Part shown: positions 12,201-22,896 of the stretch, one piece after another
Position numbering within the stretch: position 1 is the first letter of the stretch
How the letters are laid out: every line of letters starts with the position of its first letter
NCBI GenBank assembly: GCA_013368325.1
Contig: JAACJK010000169.1
Coordinates: 604,403 to 668,402, forward strand
Direction of reading: 5' to 3'
Origin: Ephemerocybe angulata
Lineage: Eukaryota > Basidiomycota > Agaricomycetes > Agaricales > Psathyrellaceae
Length of the DNA stretch: 64,000 bases
Made by a program: the position numbers and the translations under genes
Notes under the pieces: generated by a model
What the model saw: the letters and a program-made list of their open reading frames with translations, nothing else
The model's database searches: none
What the model was told of the DNA's origin: nothing

Positions 12201-12587
12201 TTTCGCGAATCGCGTCGCAAGCTTAGGTGCGAGTGGATCCTTCAGCGGTGGGGTGCCTGGGTTGCCATCGATGGGGTTCTTGGCACGCAAGGCCCTCCAT
12301 GACGAGATGATGGCTTCCGCCGATTTGGTGTACTGGCCTTGCTCATAGTAGACTGCTGAGAGGTTCGAGGTATATACCGGCTCTACGGGATCAGTTCGCG
12401 CTGCCTGTTGCCCTTCTCAGGTATTGTTCGTACGACACGTCTGACGACAAACTCACAAGAGCAAAAGCCTCGATGGCGCTGCGACAAACTTAAGCCGCTA
12501 TAACTTTAGGTGGAAACGCGGTGCTTACCCTTCGAAGTCTCCTCGACGGTACGCCGCAGACCCTTTATCTTTGGCGATCTCAGCCAT
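9244..12587 (-). CDS. TPR plus DUF4470 domain protein, ten exons
   Basis: The exons, in order of transcription, are 12529..12587, 12457..12478, 11877..12404, 11698..11827, 11399..11651, 10846..11350, 10456..10790, 10271..10405, 9374..10218 and 9244..9308. They sum to 2,877 nt, giving 958 residues. The N-terminus is a TPR-like pair of helices (AAYRRGDFEGAIEAFALAAR, then VYTSNLSAVYYEQGQY). Around residues 200-330 lies a DUF4470-type block (LLDLAFLFGGSGDARHAFGT, then LTLVDIHPATLARVML), a domain also seen in dynein-assembly and MYND-related proteins. The remainder is a large alpha-rich region without a domain I know. A 22-nt microexon lies inside the TPR. The molecular role is unknown. Confidence 0.8.
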
Positions 12588-14181
12588 GGCTCGTCAGGGA
12601 TGGTGGGTGGGAGAAGAGAAAGCGCCTCGAGGTTCATTGCAAGGTAGATTTGTTCAAAGCAAACTGGTGCAAATGTCAAGAACTATGCACGTGTCGGCTG
12701 TAAGTCGGGTCAGCGGATCATCCAAAACGGGTAGATGTTCCGCTCGAATGTTCTTCCGCTGAAGGAAGATGGTTGAAGATGGCCTGTGAAGTACAGTCAG
12801 TGCAATCCATTATGGGCGTAGCCACGGTGGAGAGGCATATTCGAGCCGGTAAGCTCGTATATCTCGATGAGCGTGCCATGATTAGCGTTGGCGGGAACTG
12901 CACGGCAGGAATTCTGATCGGTCGATGACCCAAGGTCCTATGCTCGGTGCCATGCGAAGGGAGAAAGTCCACTCTGGAGAGTAAGCTCGCCATTTCTAAG
13001 CCATTGTCGTGTACAGTGCTGTTGTATAGTACTTCTCAATGACATACCCCTTCCCAAGGGGCCCTCTTATATGTTGTGGTATTCCTGAAATTGGCAAGAA
13101 AATCAAAATAATAATCGTGTTGGAAGCGCATCAGGAAGCCATGGTCCCATGGACCTCGGGCTTCTCCGGCCGTGAATAGCGGAATTTGTGAATAGTAGTA
13201 GGCAGCGACGATACACTCAGGCTGTTACCTCGTTTAAAGGGCCAGAATGCTGCTGGATACTGTTGGAAGGGTCGCCTCCGATGATACCCACTGACATTAC
13301 TCGAAAACAAATAGTAACAAAAATAACAGATCAACTTTCCATTTCCACCGCTTAAAATATGTACTAGGTTACATACAGTCAGCATTTACACCCCCAAAAC
13401 TCAGGGGTGGTCGCTTCCAGACCCCTTGTCTGCCCTGAATACTTATTCAAACCCATTAAAGGTAGAGAACATACAGAAACCGTCAATTTATGCAAGACTG
13501 CAAGGGAATCAGGGCCATGGACCTTTCGTGGACCCGTGGTCATACCGGTCATACGTCCCAAGTCCACGCGCTGAGCTTCGATGATCAATTTCTGCCGTGC
13601 AGTTCCCGCCAACCTTACATGATGATGGACTTGACTGTCTGCGTACTAATTGAAGGATCGATCAGGCTCATTGACTTCTGCTGTGCACTGCTGACCATCG
13701 CCCGTGCATGGAATTGGGTCCCACGTACAACGACGATTGTTCCACCAGACTCATGCTTCCAGTTCCTCCGAGCTCCTTGGAATTAGGAGCACGTATCAAC
13801 GGCACTTACATACTCTAGAAGAATTTCTTAGAGTGGACACACCTCTTGAAGATGCGCTCACTCCGATACTCGTGGATGCTTCTAGGAGGGTCCTAGAGCA
13901 AGTAAATGTCGTTGGAGACTGAAAGCATCATGGTTGGAGGATCAGCGAGCAATGCAGTCACCCTCAGCCTGTGGAGGTCTGAGGAGAAGATTTGAACTCA
14001 GATTGGATGCCAGACGGTGATGGGCGCTTCTGATCCCGATTAAGCGCCTGGTGTTACATTCGCCGCGAGATGGAGTATCGAACGAGTCAAAGGAAACAGT
14101 AAATGTGAATTGCATAGTATGATGGGTCTACCATGAAGAAAGTTGATACCGTTGTGTATGGCATACGTCCTGTATATAAAA
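12588..14181. other. 1.6-kb stretch without a supported gene
   Basis: It holds the 5' flank of the DUF4470 gene and the 3' flank of kinase K1. A short segment at about 12,880-12,920 (minus strand) matches one at 13,580-13,620 (plus strand) around CTGCCGTGCAGTTCCCGCC, so it is an inverted repeat of about 35 bp. The last part (13,997-14,068) resembles the cassettes near 15.8 and 20.9 kb. No multi-exon gene could be assembled. Confidence 0.4.
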
Positions 14182-15475
14182 TTAGGTAGGAATGGGAGGT
14201 GTCTGGTTGACGATGAATCGTAGTTTCCTCGCCGAGTGTGGCATTGCCTTCCACCACGTTCGAGACCAACACGAGCGAAGTAGATTAGGCTTCAATAATA
14301 AGATGCACTCCTCGTACCTCAAAGCCACATCGTCTATCGTAGGCCGCTGAGAAGGGTCACGTCGCATCATATCCTTGATGAGTGGTACCATCCATCCGAA
14401 GCCAACTTTCTCTGGTTTCGCCTGGATATCGGTCATTAGTATGGAGCCGAAGATCTTTATAAACATGCAGTAACCTACCCTGAGTATTTCGCGTCTTATT
14501 AGATTTCCGAGGCAGTAGATATCGATGGGAAACGGGTTGTGGGGCTCGTCCGGGGACGCGTGCTCAGGCACCGTTCGGTCGCTCCCGTACGCCCCCATTA
14601 CTTCCGAAGGGGGTATTTCATTTTCCTGGTAGCGAGCTGATAAGCCATAGTCGATAATATAGTATTGTGGCCTATGTTGAGTACGCGTGTACTTCGCTCT
14701 CGCGGAACCCTTGTAATCGAGTTGCTTAAAACTCATGAACGGGTGGAAGGGGATAGTGAAGAGAGAAGAATCCATCATAAAGTTTCCGTAGGCAAGGTCC
14801 CTGGAATAGAACGTTCAAAAACACCCACCACATACATGAATATACCCCACCTATGCGCAATTCTATTTGCATGCAGAAATTGAACGCCCTGTGGATGATG
14901 AGCGCCACGCCTAGGGATGCCAAGTATGCGCACCTACCTCAATCAGCTGTCTTATGCAGTCAACTACCTCGCCGACGGTATCGAAATTAGGTGTATCCCA
15001 CATTCGACACACCGGCATTACAATGATTCTTCGGGACGGTTCGTCGGGGGGATAAAGGACATCGATGAGGGGCATAGCGTGATTTCTTGGGTCCGATTTC
15101 TGAGGTTCCTGATTGAGATACTCCATGAGGGGTACCTCATATGGATATGCTGCTGTGTTGACTGTTTTCATCATCACTTGGGAGCCGTCTGATATTCGTA
15201 ACGCGTCGCAGAGTTTTCCATGCTGAAAGAAAGGGGCTATAGTTAGTAGGGCGCGTGCCAAGGTGTCTAAACCCTCATACCTGAGTAACCCAGTCCTCAC
15301 ATGACAGAACAGATAGCCTTGGGTTCAATTTCCACGATGGAATCCAGCCCGGACGATACCGAGGGCGGAGTTGATATCCCAAGTTCAGTAACCATTCGTA
15401 TTTATCCCTCCAGTAGACTTCTAGCGGCGTTAACCTCGTAAAGTAATCGTCGGGTGGTGTGTCATCCTCGTCCAT
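14182..15475 (-). CDS. Fungal protein kinase-like protein K1
   Basis: Exons 15281..15475, 14938..15222, 14851..14888, 14479..14800 and 14182..14421 give 359 residues. The kinase fold is recognisable. The ATP-anchoring Lys is in VMMKTV (about residue 84). The catalytic loop is HRDLAYGN (about 172-179, with Asp and Asn present). The Mg-binding motif is DYG in place of DFG (about 223). A late region DPSQRPTIDDV matches subdomain XI. The glycine-rich loop is not obvious. All catalytic residues except the DFG phenylalanine are there, so activity is plausible. The substrate is unknown. Three paralogues in this window share the same five-exon structure, including a 38-nt third exon whose end splits the HRD motif. 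The ATG was chosen because it gives the same first-exon length as in K2. Confidence 0.82.
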
Positions 15476-16085
15476 AGCAAGGTATCCGAGCGTTCAGAAC
15501 GAAACTAAAAGTCCGCCTGGTAGAGAGTCGGGAATGAGTCGCAAGAAATGAACCAGTTGACGCCACGCGCTGAGCATGAGTTCTTTGGTCTTGTGTGGCA
15601 CTGTGGGGCATGAAATTCAGAGTCGCGGCAGGGCAGGGCACGAGCAATACTTTTCTCTGCCTCCATACTTCGAGAGATGTCAAGACCCTCTGATTTCCGT
15701 ATTGAAGAGAAGAGACTGAGAGTAGGAGGACTGCCAGAGGCTGGACTCGCTCGGCCTCAACGTCATGAATTGAAATCAGATTTAGTGTCAGATGATGGCC
15801 CGTCCCAAAAACCGGCTCGACGATCATATCCGCGATTAAGCGCGCGAGTATTGGGACAACTTCAGTCACCCGCATTGCATTCAAAAGGTTGACTTGTGCG
15901 AAGGAGTGACCCCGCCGATGGTTTTGCATTACTATATTTCGGTTCCCACAGCCTGGGGGCCCCGCCCACTGCGAGATTGCTGCGAAATTGGTCGAACGAG
16001 TGATAGACAGTGAATTGCATAGTATGATGAGTAACCATAAAGAACGTTGGTACCAGTGTGTATAGCATATGTGCTGTATATAGGG
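15476..16085. other. Flanking cassette between kinases K1 and K2, with a gene relic
   Basis: Around 15,660-15,720 on the plus strand lies a degenerate copy of part of the first exon of the 17.7-kb gene (MSRPSDFRIEEKRL here against MPQPSDFQTDERL there). At 15,778-15,903 lies a cassette also found at 20,892-21,031. The stretch near 15,590, upstream of K1, resembles the 5' flanks of K2 and K3. No intact gene is seen. Confidence 0.55.
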
Positions 16086-17379
16086 TCAGGTAGGAATAGG
16101 GGGTGTCTGAGTGATAATGTATCCCAGCTTCCTCGCCAAGTGTGGAATGGCGTGCGTCCAGCTTCGAGCCTTCCAACGTGAGCGAAGTAGCGCAGGTTTC
16201 AACCCAGAAATGCACTCCTCGTATCTCAAAACCACTTCGTCCATTGTTGGTCGCCGAGCTGGGTTAGGACTCGTCATATCCATGATGAGTGTGACTATCC
16301 ATCCGAAGCCAAGTTGCTCTGGTTTATCCTGGATACGGGTCATCAGTATGCAGTCGAAGGTCATGAACTTCCTGTTTCTTACCCTAAGTATTACGCGCCT
16401 TATCATATTTCCGAGGCAGTAAACATCGATAGGAAATGGGTTGTGAGGCTCGTTCGGGAATGCATGCTCGGGCACCGATCGGTCGCTCCCGTACGCCCCC
16501 ATTACTTCCGAGGGGGGCATCTCATTTTCCTCGTAACGGACTGATAATCCGTAGTCGATAATATAGTATCGTGGCCTATGTTGGGTGCGGGTATACTTCG
16601 CTCTGGCTGATCCCTTGTAGTCAAGCCGCTCCGATTCATCGAATGGGTGGAAGGGGATAGTATAGAGGGAAGAATCCATCATAAAGTTGTTATATGAAAG
16701 ATCCCTGGAATAGGTGTCGTTCAACAACACTCACTAGATGCATAAATTTAACCCACCTATGCGCAACTCTATTCGCATGCAGAAACTGGACGCCCTAAGG
16801 ATGATGAGTGGTACGTCTAGAGGCGCCAAATCTACACCCTTACCTCGATAAGCTGCGTAATGCAATCAACCACCTCACCAACAGTATCAAATTCAGGGGA
16901 ATGCCACGTTCTGCAGACCGGCATCACAATAATCTTATGAGACGGGTCGTGCGGAGGATCGAGAACCTCAATGAGAGGTATTGTGTGATTTGTTCGGGCT
17001 GTTTTCCGGGGTTCCTGATTTATATACTCCAGAATAGCCACCTCAGTTGGATAAGCTACTGTGTCGACTGCTTTGAACATCACTTGGGAGCCGTCCGATA
17101 TTCGCAATGCGTCGCAGATTTTTCCATGCTAAAATGCCATGTTTGGATTAGTAGGGCATCTGCCCAGCTTGCTGAAGAGCTCACCTGAGTAACCGAATCT
17201 TCACAAGAAAAAATAAAAAGATTCGGATTTGATTTCCATGATGCAATCCAGTCCGGGCGATACCGAGGGCGAAGCTGATACCCATGGCTCAAAAACCATT
17301 CATATCGGTCCCTCCAGTAGGCTTCCCGGCTCTTTAATATTGCAAAGTGGTCTTCGGGCGTTGGTTTGGCTTCGCTCAT
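16086..17379 (-). CDS. Fungal protein kinase-like protein K2
   Basis: Exons 17185..17379, 16844..17128, 16757..16794, 16383..16704 and 16086..16328 give 360 residues. Exon lengths are 195, 285, 38, 322 and 243, almost the same as in K1. Motifs are VMFKAV (Lys), HRDLSYNNFMMD (catalytic Asp and Asn), IIDYGLSVRY (DYG) and NPARRPTMDEV. The N-terminal segment YWRDRYEWFLSHGYQLRPRY is shared with K1 and K3 and looks diagnostic for the family. The gene stands head-to-head with the plus-strand gene starting at 17,731, so the 350-nt region between them may be a shared promoter. Divergence from K1 is clear, so the duplication is not recent. Confidence 0.82.
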
Positions 17380-17730
17380 GCCAGGGTATCGACTTTGCGT
17401 CTGGGGAGAAAGTGAAAGCCCGCTTGCAGAGAACTGTGCAGAGTCTCGAGGAAATGGTGAAACGTGCTTGAATAGAGCCAATTGACGCCACGCGTTGGGC
17501 ATGTGTTTCTCTCTTTGGTCTTGTATGGCATTGTGGGCATGATGATCGCGGAAGGCATGAGGAGACTCTGCGCCATGCCTATGCCCTTCGATCGTCTACT
17601 TCGTAAGATGGTTTGATCGATATGGATGCGTGGTCCTGGGCAGATGCGGAGGCAAAGATGAAAGCATCGATTACAAAGAGACATTCGTTCCAACGTTGCA
17701 ACTTACCATCATCTTTCCGCCTCATCTACG

Positions 17731-20179
17731 ATGTCCAGCACCGGGCAGCAGTCTTCTACTCCCAATTTGGTACCTTTCGCGACAGAACCTATTCCAAAGC
17801 CCTCAAAATCTCAACTTGCAGAAGTTGATCTGGGTATCAAGTCGACTTTGTTGGATGGTATTCGAGACATAAGTCGCAAGAAGTATGCAGGGAAACTGAT
17901 GGCTGCTTGGCGGGATATGCCACAACCTTCTGATTTCCAGACAGACGAACGGTTGAGAGCCGCCTTAGAGCAAGCTGAGGTGGAGTGAGCAATAAGATTA
18001 TAATGAATGGGAAGGGTGCTGACCGAAAATTCCAACCCAGCATTGAGATTATCAGAAGCGCGCAGGACAATCTCCCATCGTGGAATATCTTATCTGCTCG
18101 CAATTTCACCAAGCAACTTGAGAGGAGAATCAAGGGATACAAGGTTTATTCTTCAGTCAGTGGCGTGTTTACTCTGGAGTGAGGATTTCGGGATACTCAA
18201 CCGCCAACCCCACAGTCGGAGCCTGCGAATACTGGGTCGCAGCCGGCCACTGGAGATCATGCTACTCATCTGCAACATCACCAGTCTACGCCAAGCTGGG
18301 GCTCTGCCCCTCCGCCTTCCTTGAATTCTGCGCCGACTTACCTGAACCCCGGTGCGGTTTCGCAAGGTCCTCCGCCCAGCTCTGCGGCGCTTCCGATGGC
18401 GTCCATGGATTCGCCTTTCCCCTTCCCCTCGGAGTCTCAACCACGAACACCGACAGCGTCTGGTGAGTCTCCCAAACGCGTGACTGAACTGAATGTTTAC
18501 GGTAAAACCATCTCAGGCTCGAGCCCACATCGTCCGATGTTTGACGCAGAAGCCTTGGTCGTCCCACATTGGCAAGGTCCAGATGCGGACGGCGGGTCAT
18601 CGGCGTCTCCACTGCCAACACACCACCCTGTCTTCCAGGCGGAGATGGCGACAACATCTGGTGAGGGCTTCAGGAAGGTGTGGTCAGCAAGAGCCAACTT
18701 ACCTGAACCCAATTTGGTTTCGCAAGGGTATCCATCCAGCTCGACAGCGTCCATGGATTCGCCGTTCCCTTACCACTTGCATTCTCGAGCAGGAAATTGG
18801 CAAGATGCGAACGGTGAACGGAGGCTCATAGCCCCCCCGCTGGGGTCATCAACGTCTCCACCAACACCCTACCCTGGTTTCCAGGGTGAGATGGCGCCAA
18901 CATTTGGTGAGGACAGGACTTCGGGAAGGCGTGGTCCGACGCGACAGGAACTGACGCTTCATGATCAGGCTCGAGTCCTCCCCAAGCGTACGGACCACAG
19001 GGAGAGGTGTTCTATGGGGTCCATGGTGCCCCGTCAGCGCCTACGACTGTCAGCTATAATTACCATACCCACAACTACCGGGGGCCTACCTTCTTCCCTG
19101 GGGCATCTGGGCAGAGGAACTTTAATAGTCCGTAACTTGGACCAGCCCATTGCACGTTACATTGCCTGACAATACGTTTAGTTAATCAAAGATCCGCCAA
19201 CGGCAATTATCATGATATGAACGGCGGAGCACTCACGATAACGCCCTCCCATCCCGCCCAGGCGATGGTGACCAACGGATTACCAGGATCACCGCCTAAT
19301 CCGCGTATGTTCTCAACGTCTATAGAAGCAAATTAACAGGAGCCAACTTTTGATATTCGTCCCGTCTCTACAGTCAGCGACTCACCCACAGAAGAGACTT
19401 CCATCCCTCACGTGAAGCCCTTACCCGATGGTGACGAGAGACTCTTTCTGTTCGGGCGTGTCGCGGAAGAACTGAGCCAGTCGGCAGCACTCCCAGACCT
19501 GGGTGAGTACTTTTACATTCGAGAAAAGACTATCATCCCAATGTAATTTGAAGCCGACGACGTAGTCTGCGACCTGAGGGGTCTGGTCAATTGGCTTAAG
19601 GTTATCCCAGTCGAGACGGGAAAGAGAGTGCGATACCTTTCACGGAAAGACAGGGTCGACTGTGGCCAGCTTGAGGAGGTGGCTCGATACGTCAGCGAAG
19701 CATGCTCGGCCTCCACCCTTCCTTCTTTCTCCATTTCGATGGGGCTGGATTCCAACCGACAGGACTGCGCCGAATTCTGCAAATCCATCGTACCACGAAT
19801 CGCCGACGGCCTCTACGAGTCCTTCCCCGCCTTCCGAAGAGCCTGGGAAACCACCTACCCCAACGCTGGACGACCCAGAGCATACCTTAATGGCACATTT
19901 CCCGGAGTGGGCGTCGTCGCCAGTAAGGAAGAGTTCAAGCAATACATCTCGAGAGTCTTCGATTGCATCCCCGAGGCCGAGATGCTTCCCATCCTCGTCC
20001 TGATTATAGGATTCGACACCCGCAGCTCATTCAAGATGAGGGAGCATGTTAACGGATGCATGTTGGACTGCATGAGGTCGACACACATGTTGTTCATCGT
20101 CGCGGGCAAGGAAAGCCTTGCAGTCCAGACATTGCTTCAAGAAATGAGGAGCACCTCGCTTGGAATATCCGTGACGTAA
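17731..20179 (+). CDS. Unknown eight-exon protein with Ser/Pro-rich internal repeats
   Basis: I do not recognise this gene. The proposed exons are 17731..17984, 18041..18155, 18216..18462, 18517..18906, 18969..19131, 19192..19304, 19374..19502 and 19554..20179. They sum to 2,037 nt, giving 678 residues. The end of exon 2 is the least certain splice site. The first 120 residues are a charged, probably folded unit (GIRDISRKKYAGKLMAAW). The middle is low-complexity Ser/Pro/Gly, with an imperfect internal repeat (SMDSPFPF and SMDSPFPY; FQAEMATTSG and FQGEMAPTFG). The last 210 residues look globular (VVCDLRGLVNWLKVIPVE onward). A degenerate piece of exon 1 near 15.67 kb shows that this gene was duplicated together with the kinases. 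No function can be assigned. Confidence 0.6.
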
Positions 20180-20280
20180 CAGGCGCCGGGAACTGTGCTC
20201 TTGAGTCCTATTATTGCAGACATTTAGATATACACCACGACGGAGGATGATACATAGTATAATTAGAATGCAAGATCTTA

Positions 20281-20650
20281 CTGATATCGGCCGGGGTCCA
20301 GGAGGATTCGGGAGCCTGTTCAGCTTCATTTCCGTCTTCCTCGCCGTCATCGTCACTCGACTCTAACGCTATCCCACCACTGACGGTGAGAAGCTTGTCC
20401 AATCTGTAGAAAGACACTCTCTCGGGCTTTCGAGAAAATAGGAGACTGCGAGTGTACGGCATTTTAGAATGTCGATATGCCTAGGCAAGGGATAAGTGCA
20501 CAGTTTTTTGAAAGCCAGTAGAAAACGTACCCTACTTGTGTGGTACGCCCTTTGACGCTACCTCAAGCTCGGCCCTCATGCCCAAAGATATCGTGATGCT
20601 GCCCATTGGGATGCGGACTCGCTTTCCCAACGAACTTTATCGTTGTTAAG
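20281..20650 (-). pseudogene. Broken copy of the 3' part of the DUF2461 gene
   Basis: Read on the minus strand, this region matches the intact gene at 22.9-24.6 kb. A piece of exon 6 (FVGKASPHPNGQ) comes first, then the exon-7 segment (HIDILKCRTLAV), then the acidic last exon (LDKLLTVSGGIALESSDDD). The exon-8 segment (FTDSEVLDPNFRQ) is missing and nothing upstream of exon 6 is present. It is therefore a truncated duplicate that also lost an internal exon. It lies in the kinase cluster, as expected from a segmental duplication of kinase K3 and its neighbour. Confidence 0.72.
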
Positions 20651-21198
20651 GGGGTTCATAGAGGCTCAAAACTGAACCATTTTACAGAGTAGTCCCAGCC
20701 CTGGTGAAAATACGAGCTTGAAGGCAGTCTCGCAGTTCTAGAAGCTGAACTTCTCGATTGTTTCGCAGAGATTTGAGATGCCTGTACTCAGAATGTAGTT
20801 GGTGCCTCACTTTGAAGGTGGGGAACATGACGGTCGAGACTAAGTGTAGACGACTGCCGGAGGAGCTCGGCGTCGTCGGCATGAATTAAACTCAGATTTG
20901 GCATCAGATGATGGACGGTCCCAAAAACCGGCTTGAGGGTATTAAGCGCCAGCGGGCCTGGCCGTCACACAACGGTATTGGGACAGCTTCGGACATCCGC
21001 CCTGTATTCAAAAGGTCGTCGTGTGCGAAGGAAGGGCCATTAAAAGCTATAATAGCTGATGAGTTGGTAACACCCTGAGCCCCGCGCACTGCGAGATTGG
21101 TCGAACGAGGTACAGGGAACAGTGAATTTCATAATTTAATGGATGAATCATCAAGAACGTTGGTACCACTGTGTATGCCATAGGTGCTGTATATAGGA

Positions 21199-21430
21199 TC
21201 AGGAAGGAATAGAAGGTGTCTGAGTGATAATGAATCGTAGTTTCCCCGCCAAGTGTGGAATTGCCTTCCACCACGTTCGAGACCAACGCGAGCGAAGTAG
21301 AGCAGTCTTCAACTTTAACGAGATGCACTCCTCGTACCTCAAAGCCACATCGTCTATCGTAGGCCGCTGAGAAGGGTCACGTCGCATTTATATCCATGAT
21401 GAGTGGTAGTATCCTTTCGAAGCCAAGTTT
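21199..21430 (-). pseudogene. Truncated kinase copy K4 (last exon only)
   Basis: The minus strand encodes the last kinase exon (RRDPSQRPTIDDVALRYEEC, then the C-terminal tail ending in PSIPS and a stop), closest to K1. Just upstream, at about 21,385-21,400, the frame is disturbed relative to K1. Similarity stops about 15 bp from the end of K3, so K4 lacks the whole catalytic core. Its 3' flank (21,100-21,198) also matches the flanks of K1 and K2. Confidence 0.75.
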
Positions 21431-21443
21431 CTTATTGAAGGTG

Positions 21444-22732
21444 CTAACTAGGAATGGGAGGTGTCTGCCTTTGGATGTACCGGATTTTCCTCAGAAAATG
21501 GGGGAGTGCTTCGATCCACGTTTGTATCCAACGTGAGCGAAGTAAAGGATATGTTAACAAGGAAACGTCTTCATCATATCTCGTTGCGACTTCGTCTATC
21601 GTAGGCCGCCGCGTAGGGTCGGGATTCATCATATCCTCAATGAGTGGTATGATCCACGCGAATCCCATTTGCTCTGGGTTAGCCTGCAAAGTTGACATCA
21701 ATGAGCAGGAACGAGAAGTCGAATTCCATTCTTACCGTAAGGATTTCCCGTCTTATCATATTTCCAAGACAATATATGTCGATTGGGAACGGGTTATGAG
21801 GCTCATACCGAGATGTGTATTCTGGTACAGTTCGGTCGCTCCCGTATGCTCCCATCACCCTCATAGGAGGCATTTCATGTGGCTCGTAGCGAACTGATAA
21901 GCCAAAGTCGATGATGTAGTATTTTGGCCTGCGCTGTGTGCGAGTATACTTCGCTTTCACGGAGCCCTTGTAGTCAAGCCGGTATGATACGAAGAACGGG
22001 TGAAAGGGGGTGGTAAAGAGCATGGTATCCATCATGAAGTTACCATACGCAATATCTCTAATCGAGAATAGGTTAATAACCCAGGATAGAGTAGAGTACT
22101 TCGTACCTATGCGCAATTCTGTTCGCATGTAGAAATTGAACGCTCTGATTATGATGAGCATCGCGTTTATGGGCAGTACGACAGCAAATGCACGAACCTC
22201 AATTAGCTGCTTTATGCAATCTACAACCTCGCCAACAGTATCGAAGTCCGGTGAGTCCCACATCCTGCAGATAGGCATGGCGATTATTCTCCGTGATGGT
22301 TCGTTCGGCGGTACGAGAACATCGAGGAGAGGCATGCAATGGTTCAGCGGGTCCGATCGTTGAGGTTCCTGATTGACGAACTCCATAATGGCGACCTCAT
22401 TTACAAACCTCGTTAAGTCTACAGTTTTGAGCATCACATGAGATCCGTCTGTAGTGCGTGACGCATCGCACAGGCCACCAAACTGGAGCCCCCAGTCAGA
22501 ATGGCATCGCCGGATTCTTGAATGAGCATACCTGGCGAACGGAGTCCTCACAAGACCTAAAGGGGAGCTTGGGGTTGGCTTTCCATGAAGGGATCCAACC
22601 AGGGGAGAATCTAGGTCGCAGACGATAGCCTGACTCGAGAAGCCATTCGTAGTTGTCTCTCCAGTAAATTTCGCGGTTTAGCAGTTTCGCAAAATGGTCC
22701 TCCGCATACACTTTTTTCTTTTTCTCAGCCAT
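21444..22732 (-). CDS. Fungal protein kinase-like protein K3
   Basis: Exons 22532..22732, 22198..22482, 22107..22144, 21736..22057 and 21444..21683 give 361 residues with the same architecture as K1 and K2. Motifs are VMLKTV (Lys), HRDIAYGNFMMD (catalytic loop) and IIDFGLSVRY. K3 keeps a canonical DFG, whereas K1 and K2 have DYG. DPTRRPTIDEV marks the C-lobe. The second intron has a weak donor (GTTCGT), and the frame happens to stay open through it. The stop codon lies at the junction with truncated copy K4. K3 is the most normal kinase of the three and may be closest to the ancestral state. Confidence 0.82.
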
Positions 22733-22896
22733 ATTAAGAGAGGAGGGGTGGCTTCGGGGCAAAGCGAGAATAGCGAGTGAGACGATATGGGAATGAATAT
22801 AAGATGAAACCACGTCTTCCACACGTTGAAAGTACTGCCTTTGGTCTTGTGTGTCATTGTGGATACCACGAGGCTGGCATTGCCGCATGAGGTTGA

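Noticed and set aside
12780..12995. Possible exon with RAVPANANHGTLIEIYE
   Set aside because: It looks coding-like over 46 codons but a stop precedes it and no linked exons could be found; left as a possible relic.
15462..15929. 155-codon minus-strand open frame upstream of kinase K1
   Set aside because: It overlaps the conserved 5' flank of the kinases and is not kept open in the flanks of K2 or K3.
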